Below, one piece after another: positions 18,078-27,590 of a DNA stretch of 64,000 nt. The DNA comes from Burkholderia sp. (GTDB lineage Bacteria; Pseudomonadota; Gammaproteobacteria; Burkholderiales; Burkholderiaceae). Location: contig JAIRVP010000015.1 of the NCBI GenBank assembly GCA_031253835.1, positions 62,001 through 126,000 on the forward strand. The letters run 5' to 3'. Numbering within the stretch: the stretch's first letter is position 1; each line of letters opens with the position of its first letter. The translations under genes and the position numbers were made by a program. The notes beneath the pieces are model-generated. The model worked only from the letters and a program-made list of their open reading frames with translations. It was not told the DNA's origin and searched no databases.

Positions 18078-20369
18078 TCAGGCGGGCAGGCGGATCACGC
18101 TCGCATCCTTGCGGATCAGCAGCGACGACGCAAGCATCTGCTTGCACTGGTGCGCGAGCACCTTCAGGTCGTGCGTGAGTTCGGCGCCGACCGCATCGGA
18201 TTTTTCCGCGGACACGACCATCGTGTCGAGATCGCGCGTGATCTGCTTCGACGCGTCGATCTGGTCGGCCGGCGGCGGCTCGCCGGCTTCGGCCTGCTCG
18301 AGATTGTCGAGCACGGCGGCGAGGCCGCGCTGCAGCGCGTCGTCGTGCAGGATGCCGCCGTCGGCTGCGCAGGCGCTGCGGATCAGCGGCGCGGCGGCCG
18401 TGATCTGCGCGCCGAGCACGTGCGTCTGCACGAGCAGGTCGTTCAGTTCGGGCACGAAGCGCTGGTGCGCCTTCGGCTCGATCATCATGCGCTGGAACGC
18501 CTGCCCGAGGTTCGCGAACGCGATGTGCACGTCCTTGCGCGCGAGGCGGTAGCGATAGTCGTCGTCGAGGCTCGCGGCGGGCGACTCGACCACTGCCGCC
18601 ACGCCCGGGACGACGGCCGCGCCGTCGGCGGCCGGAACCGGCGGCGGCGACATGCCGCGCCCGGCGCGCCACACGGCCTCGAAATACTTGCGGGTGGACG
18701 TCAGCATGTCGGTGACGAGCTTGCCCATCAACCGGTATTCCCAGTACGGGAACAGCCGGCTCGCGGCGATCGCGATCATGCAGCCGACCACCGTGTCGAT
18801 CGCACGCTCGCCGATGATCCGCATGCTGCCCGGCGCGAGCAGGTGGAACATCAGCAGCACGTACGACGACGTGAAGACGACGCTCGCCGCATAGTTGAAC
18901 AGCAGCAGGCTGTAGCTCATCACCATCGACCCGAACATGATCGCGATCAGCAGGTGCGGCTCCTTCACCGTGTAGATCAGCGCGAGGCTCGCCGCGCAGC
19001 CGATCAGCGTACCGATGATCCGCTGCGCGTTGCGCTGCTTGGTGAGCGAATAGCCGGGCTTCAGGATGATGATGGTCGTCATCACGATCCAGTACGCGTT
19101 CGTGAGCGGCAGCAGGCGGCCGATCCAGAAGCCGACCGCCACCGCGATCGTCACGCGCAGCGCATGGCGAAAGCTCGGCGAGCGCATGTTCAGGTTCGAG
19201 AAGATCAGGAGCGGCGACATCCGGCGGCGCTGCAGGAAGCGCGTGAGCGCCTTGTCGATCTTCAGTTCGGTTTGCTGCGGATCGGCGTGGCCCGACAGGT
19301 TGCGGCGCATCCGGTCGATCAGGCGCGTCGCGCTCCAGATGCGCCGGAACGTCGCGAGCACGGCCGCATACGCCTCCGCGTTGGTGGCCGCGAAGTTCTT
19401 CTTGCGCATCAGCTCGATCTCGTACTCGATCGCGCGCAGCTCGGCCTTCACGCTGATCCGCGAATGCGGCGCGCGATTCTCGAGCACCGCGAGGCCGATC
19501 TCCTCGAGATCGGCGGCGGCCTTGCGGATCAGGTCGCGGTAGAAGATGATCAGATCGGAGCCGCCGAACGTGTTGCGCACCAGCGGGTAGTCGGTGTGCG
19601 CGCCGACGAACAGCTCGTGCAGGTCGACGCTGTTGATGAACAGGTTGTACATCGTCGTGCGGCCGGGATCGAGCTTGCCGCGCCGCAGCTTCGGCAGGTT
19701 GCGCAGCACGATGTCGCGCGCGGTTTCCTGCGTTTCGACCGCGGTGATCTGCCGGGCGACCAGATTGCGGTAGCACTCGTCGAGATCGGCATCGAGATCG
19801 TAGAACTGCGCGCGCGCGAGCAGGTAGTCGGCACAGGCGAACAGGCTCTCGGCCAGCGCCTGCTGCTCGATCCGGCGGGCCTGCCATTGCGACACGAGCG
19901 TGGCCCAGTACGTGTACCAGAGGCCGCCCGCGAGAATCCAGCCGGCGTTGATGAACGCCTGCAGCGGCGTGAACTTCTCCTCGAGCGTCATCACCATCAT
20001 GAACAGCGTCGCGAAGCTGATCTGCGGCCAGCGGTTGCCGTAGACGACGATCAGCGACAGCACGAACGTGAGCGGCACGATCGTGAGCCACAGCGCGAAG
20101 ATGTTCGGTGTCGCGAGGCCGGTGGCGAGCGCGGCCAGGAAGCCGATCACGCTGCACGCGAGCATTTCGTTGTGCTTGTACTTGAGCGGGCCCGGCATGT
20201 CGACGACGCAGGCGCCGAGCGCGCCCGTCGAGATCGTGAAGCCGAGTTCGCGGTTGTGAAACACGATCAGGCACAGCACGGCCGGCAGCGACACGCCGAC
20301 CGCGATCCGCAGGCCGCCGAAAAAGTACTGGCTGTAGAAAAATTTTCTGATTTCGACCGAATAGCGCAT
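18078..20369 (-). CDS. FUSC-family inner-membrane protein (YccS/AaeB-like)
   Basis: 763 residues. Two blocks of about five to six membrane helices (roughly residues 15-160 and 405-530) are each followed by a large cytoplasmic helical region, the layout of FUSC proteins. The second block contains the family segment MTTIIILKPGYSLTKQRNAQRIIGTLIG. Relatives include the AaeB aromatic-acid efflux protein and YccS; this one lacks the AaeA and AaeX partners, so the substrate, if any, is unknown. Transcribed divergently from recC. Confidence 0.85.
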   Translation of the reverse strand: MRYSVEIRKFFYSQYFFGGLRIAVGVSLPAVLCLIVFHNRELGFTISTGALGACVVDMPGPLKYKHNEMLACSVIGFLAALATGLATPNIFALWLTIVPLTFVLSLIVVYGNRWPQISFATLFMMVMTLEEKFTPLQAFINAGWILAGGLWYTYWATLVSQWQARRIEQQALAESLFACADYLLARAQFYDLDADLDECYRNLVARQITAVETQETARDIVLRNLPKLRRGKLDPGRTTMYNLFINSVDLHELFVGAHTDYPLVRNTFGGSDLIIFYRDLIRKAAADLEEIGLAVLENRAPHSRISVKAELRAIEYEIELMRKKNFAATNAEAYAAVLATFRRIWSATRLIDRMRRNLSGHADPQQTELKIDKALTRFLQRRRMSPLLIFSNLNMRSPSFRHALRVTIAVAVGFWIGRLLPLTNAYWIVMTTIIILKPGYSLTKQRNAQRIIGTLIGCAASLALIYTVKEPHLLIAIMFGSMVMSYSLLLFNYAASVVFTSSYVLLMFHLLAPGSMRIIGERAIDTVVGCMIAIAASRLFPYWEYRLMGKLVTDMLTSTRKYFEAVWRAGRGMSPPPVPAADGAAVVPGVAAVVESPAASLDDDYRYRLARKDVHIAFANLGQAFQRMMIEPKAHQRFVPELNDLLVQTHVLGAQITAAAPLIRSACAADGGILHDDALQRGLAAVLDNLEQAEAGEPPPADQIDASKQITRDLDTMVVSAEKSDAVGAELTHDLKVLAHQCKQMLASSLLIRKDASVIRLPA

Positions 20370-20550
20370 CGATGGGCTGAATGGCAGACGAAGACGCCCG
20401 GGGCGGCGTATTGACTGGCGACGAGTCTATCGTATTTCGCGGTCCGCAAAACCTGGCTTTCCGGCGGAGGTTCGCAGCGGCGGTCCATTTGCTATCCTTG
20501 GTGATCCTGTTCGCCCGGCCCGGCCGGTGCGAGGTTCCGACGCCTGCTTC

Positions 20551-23500
20551 ATGCTCCATCTCTTCTATTCGAACCGTCACGAAACGCTGGCCGACGCGCT
20601 GCTCGAGGATCTGGCCGCGTTCCCGGGCCGCAACGGCCCGTGGGCGCCGCAACAGGTCATCGTGCCGAGCGCGGCGCTGCGCCGTCGCCTCGAGCTCGAC
20701 ATCGCCGCGCGCAACGGCGTGTGCGCGAACGTCGAGTTCACGTATCTCGCGCAATGGCTGTGGGCGCAGATCGGCCGCGTGATGGACGTGCCCAAGCGTT
20801 CGCCGTTCGCGCCCGACCGTCTCGTGTGGCGCTGCTACCGGCTGTTCGCGCAGGCGGCCGGCGGCGCGCCGTGGCTCGCGTCGCCGCGGCTGGCCGCGTA
20901 TCTGTCCGCATCCGACGATGCGATGCGCTACGAGCTCGCGCACCGCGTCGCGGCCGTGCTCGATCATTACCTGACCTATCGTCCCGAATGGCTGGCTGCG
21001 TGGCAGGCCGGCGAATCCGTGCTCGCGGGCGACGGCGCGCCGCGCGGGATCAGCGACGCCGCGCGCGATGACGAGCACTGGCAGGCCGCGCTGTGGCGCG
21101 CGCTGCTCGCCGAGTTGAGCGACAGCGGCACGCCGCCCGCGCACCGCTTCCTCGTCGAGGCGCGCCATCTCGACGCTGAAACGGTCGCGCGTGTGGACTG
21201 GCCGGAGTCGGTCAGCGTGTTCGCGCTACCGACGATGCCGCCGCTGCACGTCGCGCTGCTGCGCGAGCTGTCGCGCTGGATCGACGTGCGCGTCTATGCG
21301 CTGAATCCTTGCCGCGAATTCTGGTTCGACATCGTCACCGCCGCGCATGCCGAGGCGCTCGACGCGGCCGGGCGGCTCGACTACCAGGAAGTCGGCCATC
21401 CGCTGCTCGCCGAGTGGGGCAGGCAGACGCAGGCGCAGTTGCACATGCTGCACGAACTGACTGAAAGCGCCGCGTCAGGCGATGCGTCGCGCTTCGTCGA
21501 GAATCCCGGGTCCACGTGGCTCGCGCGTGTGCAGAACGCGATCCTCGACCTGCAGCCGGAGGCCGAAACCGGCGGCACGCCGGCCGAGCGCGGCATCGAG
21601 GTACACGTGTGCCACAGCCTCGCGCGCCAGCTCGAGGTGCTGCACGATCGCCTGCTCGCGTGGTTCGACGCCGATGCGAGCCTGCAGCCGTCCGACGTGC
21701 TGGTCGCGGTGGCCGACCTCGCGGCGGCCGGGCCGCTGATCGATGCCGTGTTCGGCACGGCCGGCGCCGGCGGCGCGCGCGTGCCTTACCGGATCACCGG
21801 CCTGCCGCCGTCGCAGGCGAACCCGGTCGCCCGCGTGCTGCTCGACTGGCTCGCGTTGCCGGAACGGCAGGTCGGCGCGCCGGAGCTGGTCGAATGGCTG
21901 CGCGTCGACGCGGTGGCCGCGCGCTACGACATCGACGCGGCCGCGCTCGAGACGGTGCAGACCTGGCTCGCGGCCGCGGGCGCGCGGCGCGGACTGTCGC
22001 CGCTCGCGAGCGACGACGCGGCCGTGCCCGCGCCGCGCCATACGTTCTCCGATGCACTCGCGCGGCTCTTTCTCGGCTACGCGATGCCGGAAGGCGCGGC
22101 GCCGATCGGGGCGTGGCTGCCGATCGAGGCGGCCACGGGCAGCGAGGCCGAACTGCTCGGCCGGCTTGCGCGCTTTACCGACGATCTCGACGGCTTCGCG
22201 CGGCACCTGGCCGAATCGCATACGCCGAGCGGCTGGAGCGAGCTGTTCGCCGACACGCTCGCGCGCTTCTTCGATTCGGGCGCCGCCTATGCGGACGCGC
22301 TGGCCGGCGTGCGCGACGCGCTCGACGCGATGCTCGCCGCGATGACGGAGGGCGCGCCCGACGCAGCGTTGCCGGCCGCCGTCGTCCGCGCGGGGCTGGC
22401 CGCGGCGCTCGACGATCCGGCGCGCGGCGGGGTGCCGTGGGGCGGCGTCACGTTCTCGTCGCTGACGAGCCTGCGCGGGCTGCCGTATCGCGTCGTCTGC
22501 CTGCTCGGGATGGACGACGGCGTGCTGCCGAGCCTTGCGCGGGCGGACGAATTCGACCTGATGGCCGTGTTGCCGAAGCTCGGCGACCGGCAGCGCCGCG
22601 ACGACGAGCGCAACCTGTTTCTCGACCTGCTGCTCGCCGCACGCGATCGGCTGCTGATCGCCTATACGGGCCGCAGCATTCGCGACAACGCGCCGTTGCC
22701 GCCCGCGGCACTCGTCGATGAATTGCTCGACCATCTGGCGATCGTCACGGCCGGGCCCGACGCCGCGCCCGATGCGGTCGATGCCGCGCGGCGCGCGTTC
22801 ATCGTCGAGCATCCGCTGCAACCGTTCGCGGCCGCGTATTTCCAGCCGGGCAGCGCGCTCGCGTCCTATGATGCCGAGCGCGCGACGCTCGCGTCGCTGC
22901 TCGCCGCCGAAGCGTCGCGCGACGGCTCGCGCGAGCAGCCGTTCTTCGCGCAGCCGCTGCCGGCCGAACCGGTCGAGCCCGTCGCGTTCAGCGAATTCGA
23001 CCGCTTCTGGCGTCATCCGGCGCGCGCGTTGCTGCGCGGCCGGCTCGGCATCGTGCTTGCCGATGCACAGGCCGAACTGCTCGATACGGAACCGTTCTCG
23101 CTCGACTTCGCCGGCAGCGACGCGCTCGCCGAGCGCGTGTTGCCGCTGTTGATCGAATCGGACGAGGGCCGTGTGCACGATCACGCGCTGCGCATTGCCG
23201 ACGCGAGCCCCGAACTGCCGGGCGGCGCGACGGGCGCGGTATGGCGCGACCAGGCGCTCGGCTCGATGACGCAGCTTGCGTCGAGCGTGCGCCGCGCACT
23301 GGCCGACGGTATCGAGCGGCGGCCGTTCTCGCTGACGGTCGTGCCGGCGTGGCCCGAGACCGAGCAGGCGCTGTTCGGCCCCGACGACGCGATGCTGTCG
23401 GCCGACGCGGTGAGCGCGCCGCTCGAACTGCACGGCACGCTGAACCGGTTGACGCCGGCTGGTCAGATCATCTACCGCTATGCACGGCCGAGCGCGCGCG

Positions 23501-23889
23501 ACTATCTGTCCGCGTGGCTCGCGCATCTCGTTTACTGCGCGGTCGAGCCGGACGGCCCGCGCCGGACGTTGTGGTTCGGCAGCGGCGGTGCGTTCGAGCT
23601 GACGCCCGTCGCGGCGCCGCTGGAGCGGCTCGCGCCGCTTGCCGCGCTGTTTCGCGCGGGGCGGCGCATGCCGTTGCGGTTCTTTCCGCGCAGCGCGTGG
23701 GCGAGGGTGTCCGACGGCGAGGCCAAGGCCGCGAGCGTGTGGATCAACGAACGTGTCGTGAGCGAAGCCGACGATCCGGCCATCGCGATCGCGTGGCGCG
23801 GTGCGCACCCGTCGCTCGACGAGCCGTTCGGCACGCTCGCGCGGCTCGTGTTCGAGCCGCTCGTCGAGCATCTGAAGGAGGTCGCATGA
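20551..23889 (+). CDS. recC: Exodeoxyribonuclease V gamma subunit RecC
   Basis: 1112 residues starting at ATG 20551 (MLHLFYSNRHETLADALLED, the usual RecC N-terminus). RecC holds the complex together, splits the DNA strands and scans the 3' strand for Chi. The inactive helicase-like core includes ASLRGLPYRVVCLLGMDDGVLP-type sequence (here LTSLRGLPYRVVCLLGMDDG). The stop overlaps the recB start in ATGA. First gene of recC-recB-recD-arfB. Confidence 0.95.
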   Translation: MLHLFYSNRHETLADALLEDLAAFPGRNGPWAPQQVIVPSAALRRRLELDIAARNGVCANVEFTYLAQWLWAQIGRVMDVPKRSPFAPDRLVWRCYRLFAQAAGGAPWLASPRLAAYLSASDDAMRYELAHRVAAVLDHYLTYRPEWLAAWQAGESVLAGDGAPRGISDAARDDEHWQAALWRALLAELSDSGTPPAHRFLVEARHLDAETVARVDWPESVSVFALPTMPPLHVALLRELSRWIDVRVYALNPCREFWFDIVTAAHAEALDAAGRLDYQEVGHPLLAEWGRQTQAQLHMLHELTESAASGDASRFVENPGSTWLARVQNAILDLQPEAETGGTPAERGIEVHVCHSLARQLEVLHDRLLAWFDADASLQPSDVLVAVADLAAAGPLIDAVFGTAGAGGARVPYRITGLPPSQANPVARVLLDWLALPERQVGAPELVEWLRVDAVAARYDIDAAALETVQTWLAAAGARRGLSPLASDDAAVPAPRHTFSDALARLFLGYAMPEGAAPIGAWLPIEAATGSEAELLGRLARFTDDLDGFARHLAESHTPSGWSELFADTLARFFDSGAAYADALAGVRDALDAMLAAMTEGAPDAALPAAVVRAGLAAALDDPARGGVPWGGVTFSSLTSLRGLPYRVVCLLGMDDGVLPSLARADEFDLMAVLPKLGDRQRRDDERNLFLDLLLAARDRLLIAYTGRSIRDNAPLPPAALVDELLDHLAIVTAGPDAAPDAVDAARRAFIVEHPLQPFAAAYFQPGSALASYDAERATLASLLAAEASRDGSREQPFFAQPLPAEPVEPVAFSEFDRFWRHPARALLRGRLGIVLADAQAELLDTEPFSLDFAGSDALAERVLPLLIESDEGRVHDHALRIADASPELPGGATGAVWRDQALGSMTQLASSVRRALADGIERRPFSLTVVPAWPETEQALFGPDDAMLSADAVSAPLELHGTLNRLTPAGQIIYRYARPSARDYLSAWLAHLVYCAVEPDGPRRTLWFGSGGAFELTPVAAPLERLAPLAALFRAGRRMPLRFFPRSAWARVSDGEAKAASVWINERVVSEADDPAIAIAWRGAHPSLDEPFGTLARLVFEPLVEHLKEVA

Positions 23890-26800
23890 GCGCCGTGTCA
23901 CAGCCGCAGCAGGCGCTCGAACTCGACGTGTTCGCGTGCCCGCTCGACGGCGTCAACCAGATCGAGGCCTCGGCCGGCACCGGCAAGACCTGGAACATCT
24001 GCGCGCTGTATGTGCGTTTGCTGCTCGAGAAGGATCTCGGTGCGGACGAAATTCTCGTCGTGACCTTCACGAAGGCGGCGACGGCCGAACTGCACGAGCG
24101 GATCCGCAGCCGGCTCGCGCAACTCGCGCACGCGCTCGATACGGGCGACGACGGCGGCGATCCGTTCATCGCGCGCCTGCTCGAAACCACGCTCGGCGAG
24201 GACGGCGCGCTCGATCTCGAGACGGCCGCGAAGCGGATCCGGCGCGCGCTGCGCGCGTTCGACCAGGCCGCGATCCATACGATCCACGCGTTCTGCCAGC
24301 GCGCGCTGCAGGAAGCGCCGTTCGCGGCCGCGATGCCGTTCGCGTTCGACATGGAGGCCGACGATGCGTCGCTGCGCTTCGAACTCGCGGCGGATTTCTG
24401 GCGCACGCGCGTCGAACCGGCAGCCGCACGCTGGCCGGGGTTTGCAACCTGGCTCGTCGAATCGGGCGCCGGCCCGGCCGCGCTCGATGCGCAGCTCGCG
24501 CGCCGGCTGAAGAAGCCGCTCGCCGCGCTGCGCTGGGATGGCGTGACCGAGCCGGACGAGTCGGCCGAAGCCGCTGCGGCCGAATGCTTCGCCGAGGCGG
24601 CGCGGATGTGGGCGGCCGAGCGCGAGACGATCGATGCGTTGCTGCGCACTGCGCAGCCCGCGCTCAACCAGCGCTCGCACAAGCCCGATGCGGTTGCCGA
24701 TGCGCTGGCCGCGTGGGGCGCGCATTTCGCGCAGGGCGACGCGACGGCCGCGCTGCCGAAAGCCGCGTTGAAGCTCACGCAATCCGCGCTGGTGAAGGCG
24801 ACGAAAAAAGGCGGCGCGACGCCCGAACACGCGTTCTTCGACGTCGCCGACGCGCTCGAAGCGGCGGTGGCGGCCGCCGAGGCCGCGCAGCGCGCGCGCT
24901 GGCTCGCGCTGATCGCCGACTGGCTTGACGTGGCGCCGGGCGAGCTGGCCGAGCGCAAGCGCACGCGGCGCGTCGTGTCGTTCGACGATCTGCTCGCGAA
25001 CCTGTACCACGCGCTGCATGCGCATCCGTGGCTCGCCGAGACGCTGCGCGCGCGTTATCCGGCTGCGCTGATCGACGAGTTCCAGGACACCGACCCGTTG
25101 CAGTTCGCGATCTTCGACCGGATCTTCGCGCCGGGCGGCCCGCTGTTCCTCGTCGGCGATCCGAAACAGGCGATCTACAGCTTCCGCGCGGCCGATCTGC
25201 ATACCTATCTGGCGGCGCGCGAGCGCGCGAGCGCGTGCTATACGCTCGCGGTCAACCAGCGTTCGACGCCCGCGATCGTCGATGCGTGCAACCGCTTCTT
25301 CATGTCGAATCCGCGCGCGTTCGTGCTCGACGGGCTTGACTATTACGCGGTGCGTGCCGGCACGCGCGTGCGCGCGCCGTTCGTCGACGAAACCGATCCG
25401 GGCCCGGCCGGCGATTTCCGCGTGTGGGCGCTGCCGGGCGGCGAAGGCACGCTGCTCAAGCGCGATGCACAGGCACAGGCCGCGCAGGCCTGCGCGGCCG
25501 AGATCGCGCGGCTGATGCGCGGCGCGCGCGAAGGGCGCGTGCGGCTGGGTGAGTCGCCGCTGTCGCCGGGCGACATCGCGGTGCTCGTGCAGACGCACCG
25601 GCAGGGCAGCCTCGTGAAGCGCGTGCTCGCCACGTGGGGTATCGGCAGCGTCGAGCTGGCGCAGGCGTCGGTGTTCTCGACCGGCGACGCCGAACAGCTC
25701 GAACGCGTGCTGGCGGCGATCGACGCGCCGGGCGACCTGCGGCGTCTGCGTGCGGCGCTCGCGTCCGACTGGTTCGGCCTCGATGCCGGTGCGCTGTGGC
25801 GGATGGAACAGGGCGACGGCGATGCGCAAGGCGACGGCGCCGACAGCACCGACGCGATGAGCTGGGTCGAGCGCTTCTCGCGGTATCGGCTGCTGTGGCG
25901 CGAACGCGGCTTCGCGGTGATGTGGCGCACGTTCACGCGCGAGCTGCGGATCGCCGAGCGGCTGATGGCCGGGTCGGACGGCGAGCGCCGCGTGACCGAC
26001 ATCAACCATCTGGCCGAGCTGACGCAGGCACGCGCATCCGCACAGCCGGGTATCGCACCGACGCTGCGCTGGCTCGCTGCGCAACGGCTCGATGGCGGTG
26101 GCGAGGAAGCGCAACTGCGGCTCGAATCCGACCGCAACCTCGTGCAGATCGTGACCGTGCACAAGTCGAAGGGGCTCGAATACGCCATCGTGTTCTGTCC
26201 GTTCCTGAACGACGGCGGATTGCGTGAACCGCCTTCGTCCGCGCTGCCCGATGCGCGCGAGTATCACGACGAAGCGGGCGACGCGGTGCTGCATTACGGA
26301 TGCGACGACGAGGCGGCCGCGCACGCGGCGCGGCAGGCGTTGCGCGAGCAGGCTGCGGAGCGCGCGCGGCTCGTCTACGTGGCACTCACGCGTGCGGTCT
26401 ATCGTTGTTATGTCGTGGCCGGGCCGTACCTGTCGTCGCGCTCGACGCGCGAAGCGCGGCGCAGCGTGCTCAACTGGCTCGTCGCCGGTGCCGGCCAGTC
26501 GTTCGACGCGTGGCTCGACGAACCGCCCGACGAAGCTGCGCTCGATACGGCGTGGCACGCGCTCGCGGGTGGGCCGGTGAGCGTCGCGCCGCTGCCGGCG
26601 CCTGCGCGCCGCGAGCGTCTCGCGGCCGGGCACGACGCATCGCAGACGCTCGCGGCGCGCCATGCGACGCGTGTGCTGCGCGACGCGTGGCGGATGGCGA
26701 GCTTCAGCTCGCTGACCGCGTCGATGGCGCGCGAGGAGGCGGGCGTCGCCGCGGTTCCCGACGACGAACTGCGGCCCGATCACGATGCGCTTGCCGAGGT

Positions 26801-27590
26801 GACGCCGGACGGTGAATGGATCTTCGCGGAGCCGGTCGCGGTGGAACCGCCGGACGATGACATCCTCGTGTTCCCGCGCGGGGCGGCAGCCGGCGAATGC
26901 CTGCACCGCCTGTTCGAACTCAGCCGCTTCAAGGAGCCGGAGTCGTGGCACAAGGCCGCGCTCGGTGCGCTGCACGACCGGCCGGTCGAGGCGGCGCCCG
27001 AGCTCGGGACCCGGTTGCCGGCGATGATGGCGCAGCTGGTCGACGATGTCGTGCACACCGAGCTCGTGCCGGGCATGCGGCTCGCCGATCTCGATCCGGC
27101 GAAGCGGCTCGACGAAATGGGTTTCCTGTTCCCGGCGCCGTCGCTCGACCTGATGGCGCTGCGCCGCCTGCTGGTCGCGCACGGCTATCCGGACGTTGCA
27201 CTGGAGGCGGGCATGCTCGCCGGTTTCATCAAGGGTTTCATCGACATGATCGTCGAACACGACGGCCGCTTCTGGATCGTCGACTGGAAGTCGAACCATC
27301 TCGGCACGACGCCGGATGCTTACGGCCCGCGCGCGCTCGACGTCGCGATGGCCGATCACGCGTATCACCTGCAGGCGCTGCTCTACACGGTCGCGCTGCA
27401 TCGCTACCTGCGCGGGCGGCTGCCCGGCTACGACTACGACACGCACATCGCGGGCTACCTGTACCTGTTCGTGCGCGGCGTGCGGCCCGACTGGCGCAGC
27501 GGCGGCGAGCCGGCCGGCGTGCATGCCCGCCGGCCCGCGCGGGCGCTGGTCGAGGCCCTCGACCGGATGATGGAAGGGGGCCGCGCATGA
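23886..27590 (+). CDS. recB: Exodeoxyribonuclease V beta subunit RecB
   Basis: 1234 residues from ATG 23886; the frame is open further upstream inside recC but coupling at ATGA marks the start. Superfamily 1 3'-5' helicase with Walker A EASAGTGKTWNI near residue 28, motif II LIDEFQDTDP and motif VI VYVALTRAVYRCYV. The C-terminal nuclease domain is intact, with the GFIDMIVEHDGRFWIVDWKSN motif carrying the catalytic D and K near residue 1133. Stop overlaps recD at ATGA. Confidence 0.96.
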   Translation: MSAVSQPQQALELDVFACPLDGVNQIEASAGTGKTWNICALYVRLLLEKDLGADEILVVTFTKAATAELHERIRSRLAQLAHALDTGDDGGDPFIARLLETTLGEDGALDLETAAKRIRRALRAFDQAAIHTIHAFCQRALQEAPFAAAMPFAFDMEADDASLRFELAADFWRTRVEPAAARWPGFATWLVESGAGPAALDAQLARRLKKPLAALRWDGVTEPDESAEAAAAECFAEAARMWAAERETIDALLRTAQPALNQRSHKPDAVADALAAWGAHFAQGDATAALPKAALKLTQSALVKATKKGGATPEHAFFDVADALEAAVAAAEAAQRARWLALIADWLDVAPGELAERKRTRRVVSFDDLLANLYHALHAHPWLAETLRARYPAALIDEFQDTDPLQFAIFDRIFAPGGPLFLVGDPKQAIYSFRAADLHTYLAARERASACYTLAVNQRSTPAIVDACNRFFMSNPRAFVLDGLDYYAVRAGTRVRAPFVDETDPGPAGDFRVWALPGGEGTLLKRDAQAQAAQACAAEIARLMRGAREGRVRLGESPLSPGDIAVLVQTHRQGSLVKRVLATWGIGSVELAQASVFSTGDAEQLERVLAAIDAPGDLRRLRAALASDWFGLDAGALWRMEQGDGDAQGDGADSTDAMSWVERFSRYRLLWRERGFAVMWRTFTRELRIAERLMAGSDGERRVTDINHLAELTQARASAQPGIAPTLRWLAAQRLDGGGEEAQLRLESDRNLVQIVTVHKSKGLEYAIVFCPFLNDGGLREPPSSALPDAREYHDEAGDAVLHYGCDDEAAAHAARQALREQAAERARLVYVALTRAVYRCYVVAGPYLSSRSTREARRSVLNWLVAGAGQSFDAWLDEPPDEAALDTAWHALAGGPVSVAPLPAPARRERLAAGHDASQTLAARHATRVLRDAWRMASFSSLTASMAREEAGVAAVPDDELRPDHDALAEVTPDGEWIFAEPVAVEPPDDDILVFPRGAAAGECLHRLFELSRFKEPESWHKAALGALHDRPVEAAPELGTRLPAMMAQLVDDVVHTELVPGMRLADLDPAKRLDEMGFLFPAPSLDLMALRRLLVAHGYPDVALEAGMLAGFIKGFIDMIVEHDGRFWIVDWKSNHLGTTPDAYGPRALDVAMADHAYHLQALLYTVALHRYLRGRLPGYDYDTHIAGYLYLFVRGVRPDWRSGGEPAGVHARRPARALVEALDRMMEGGRA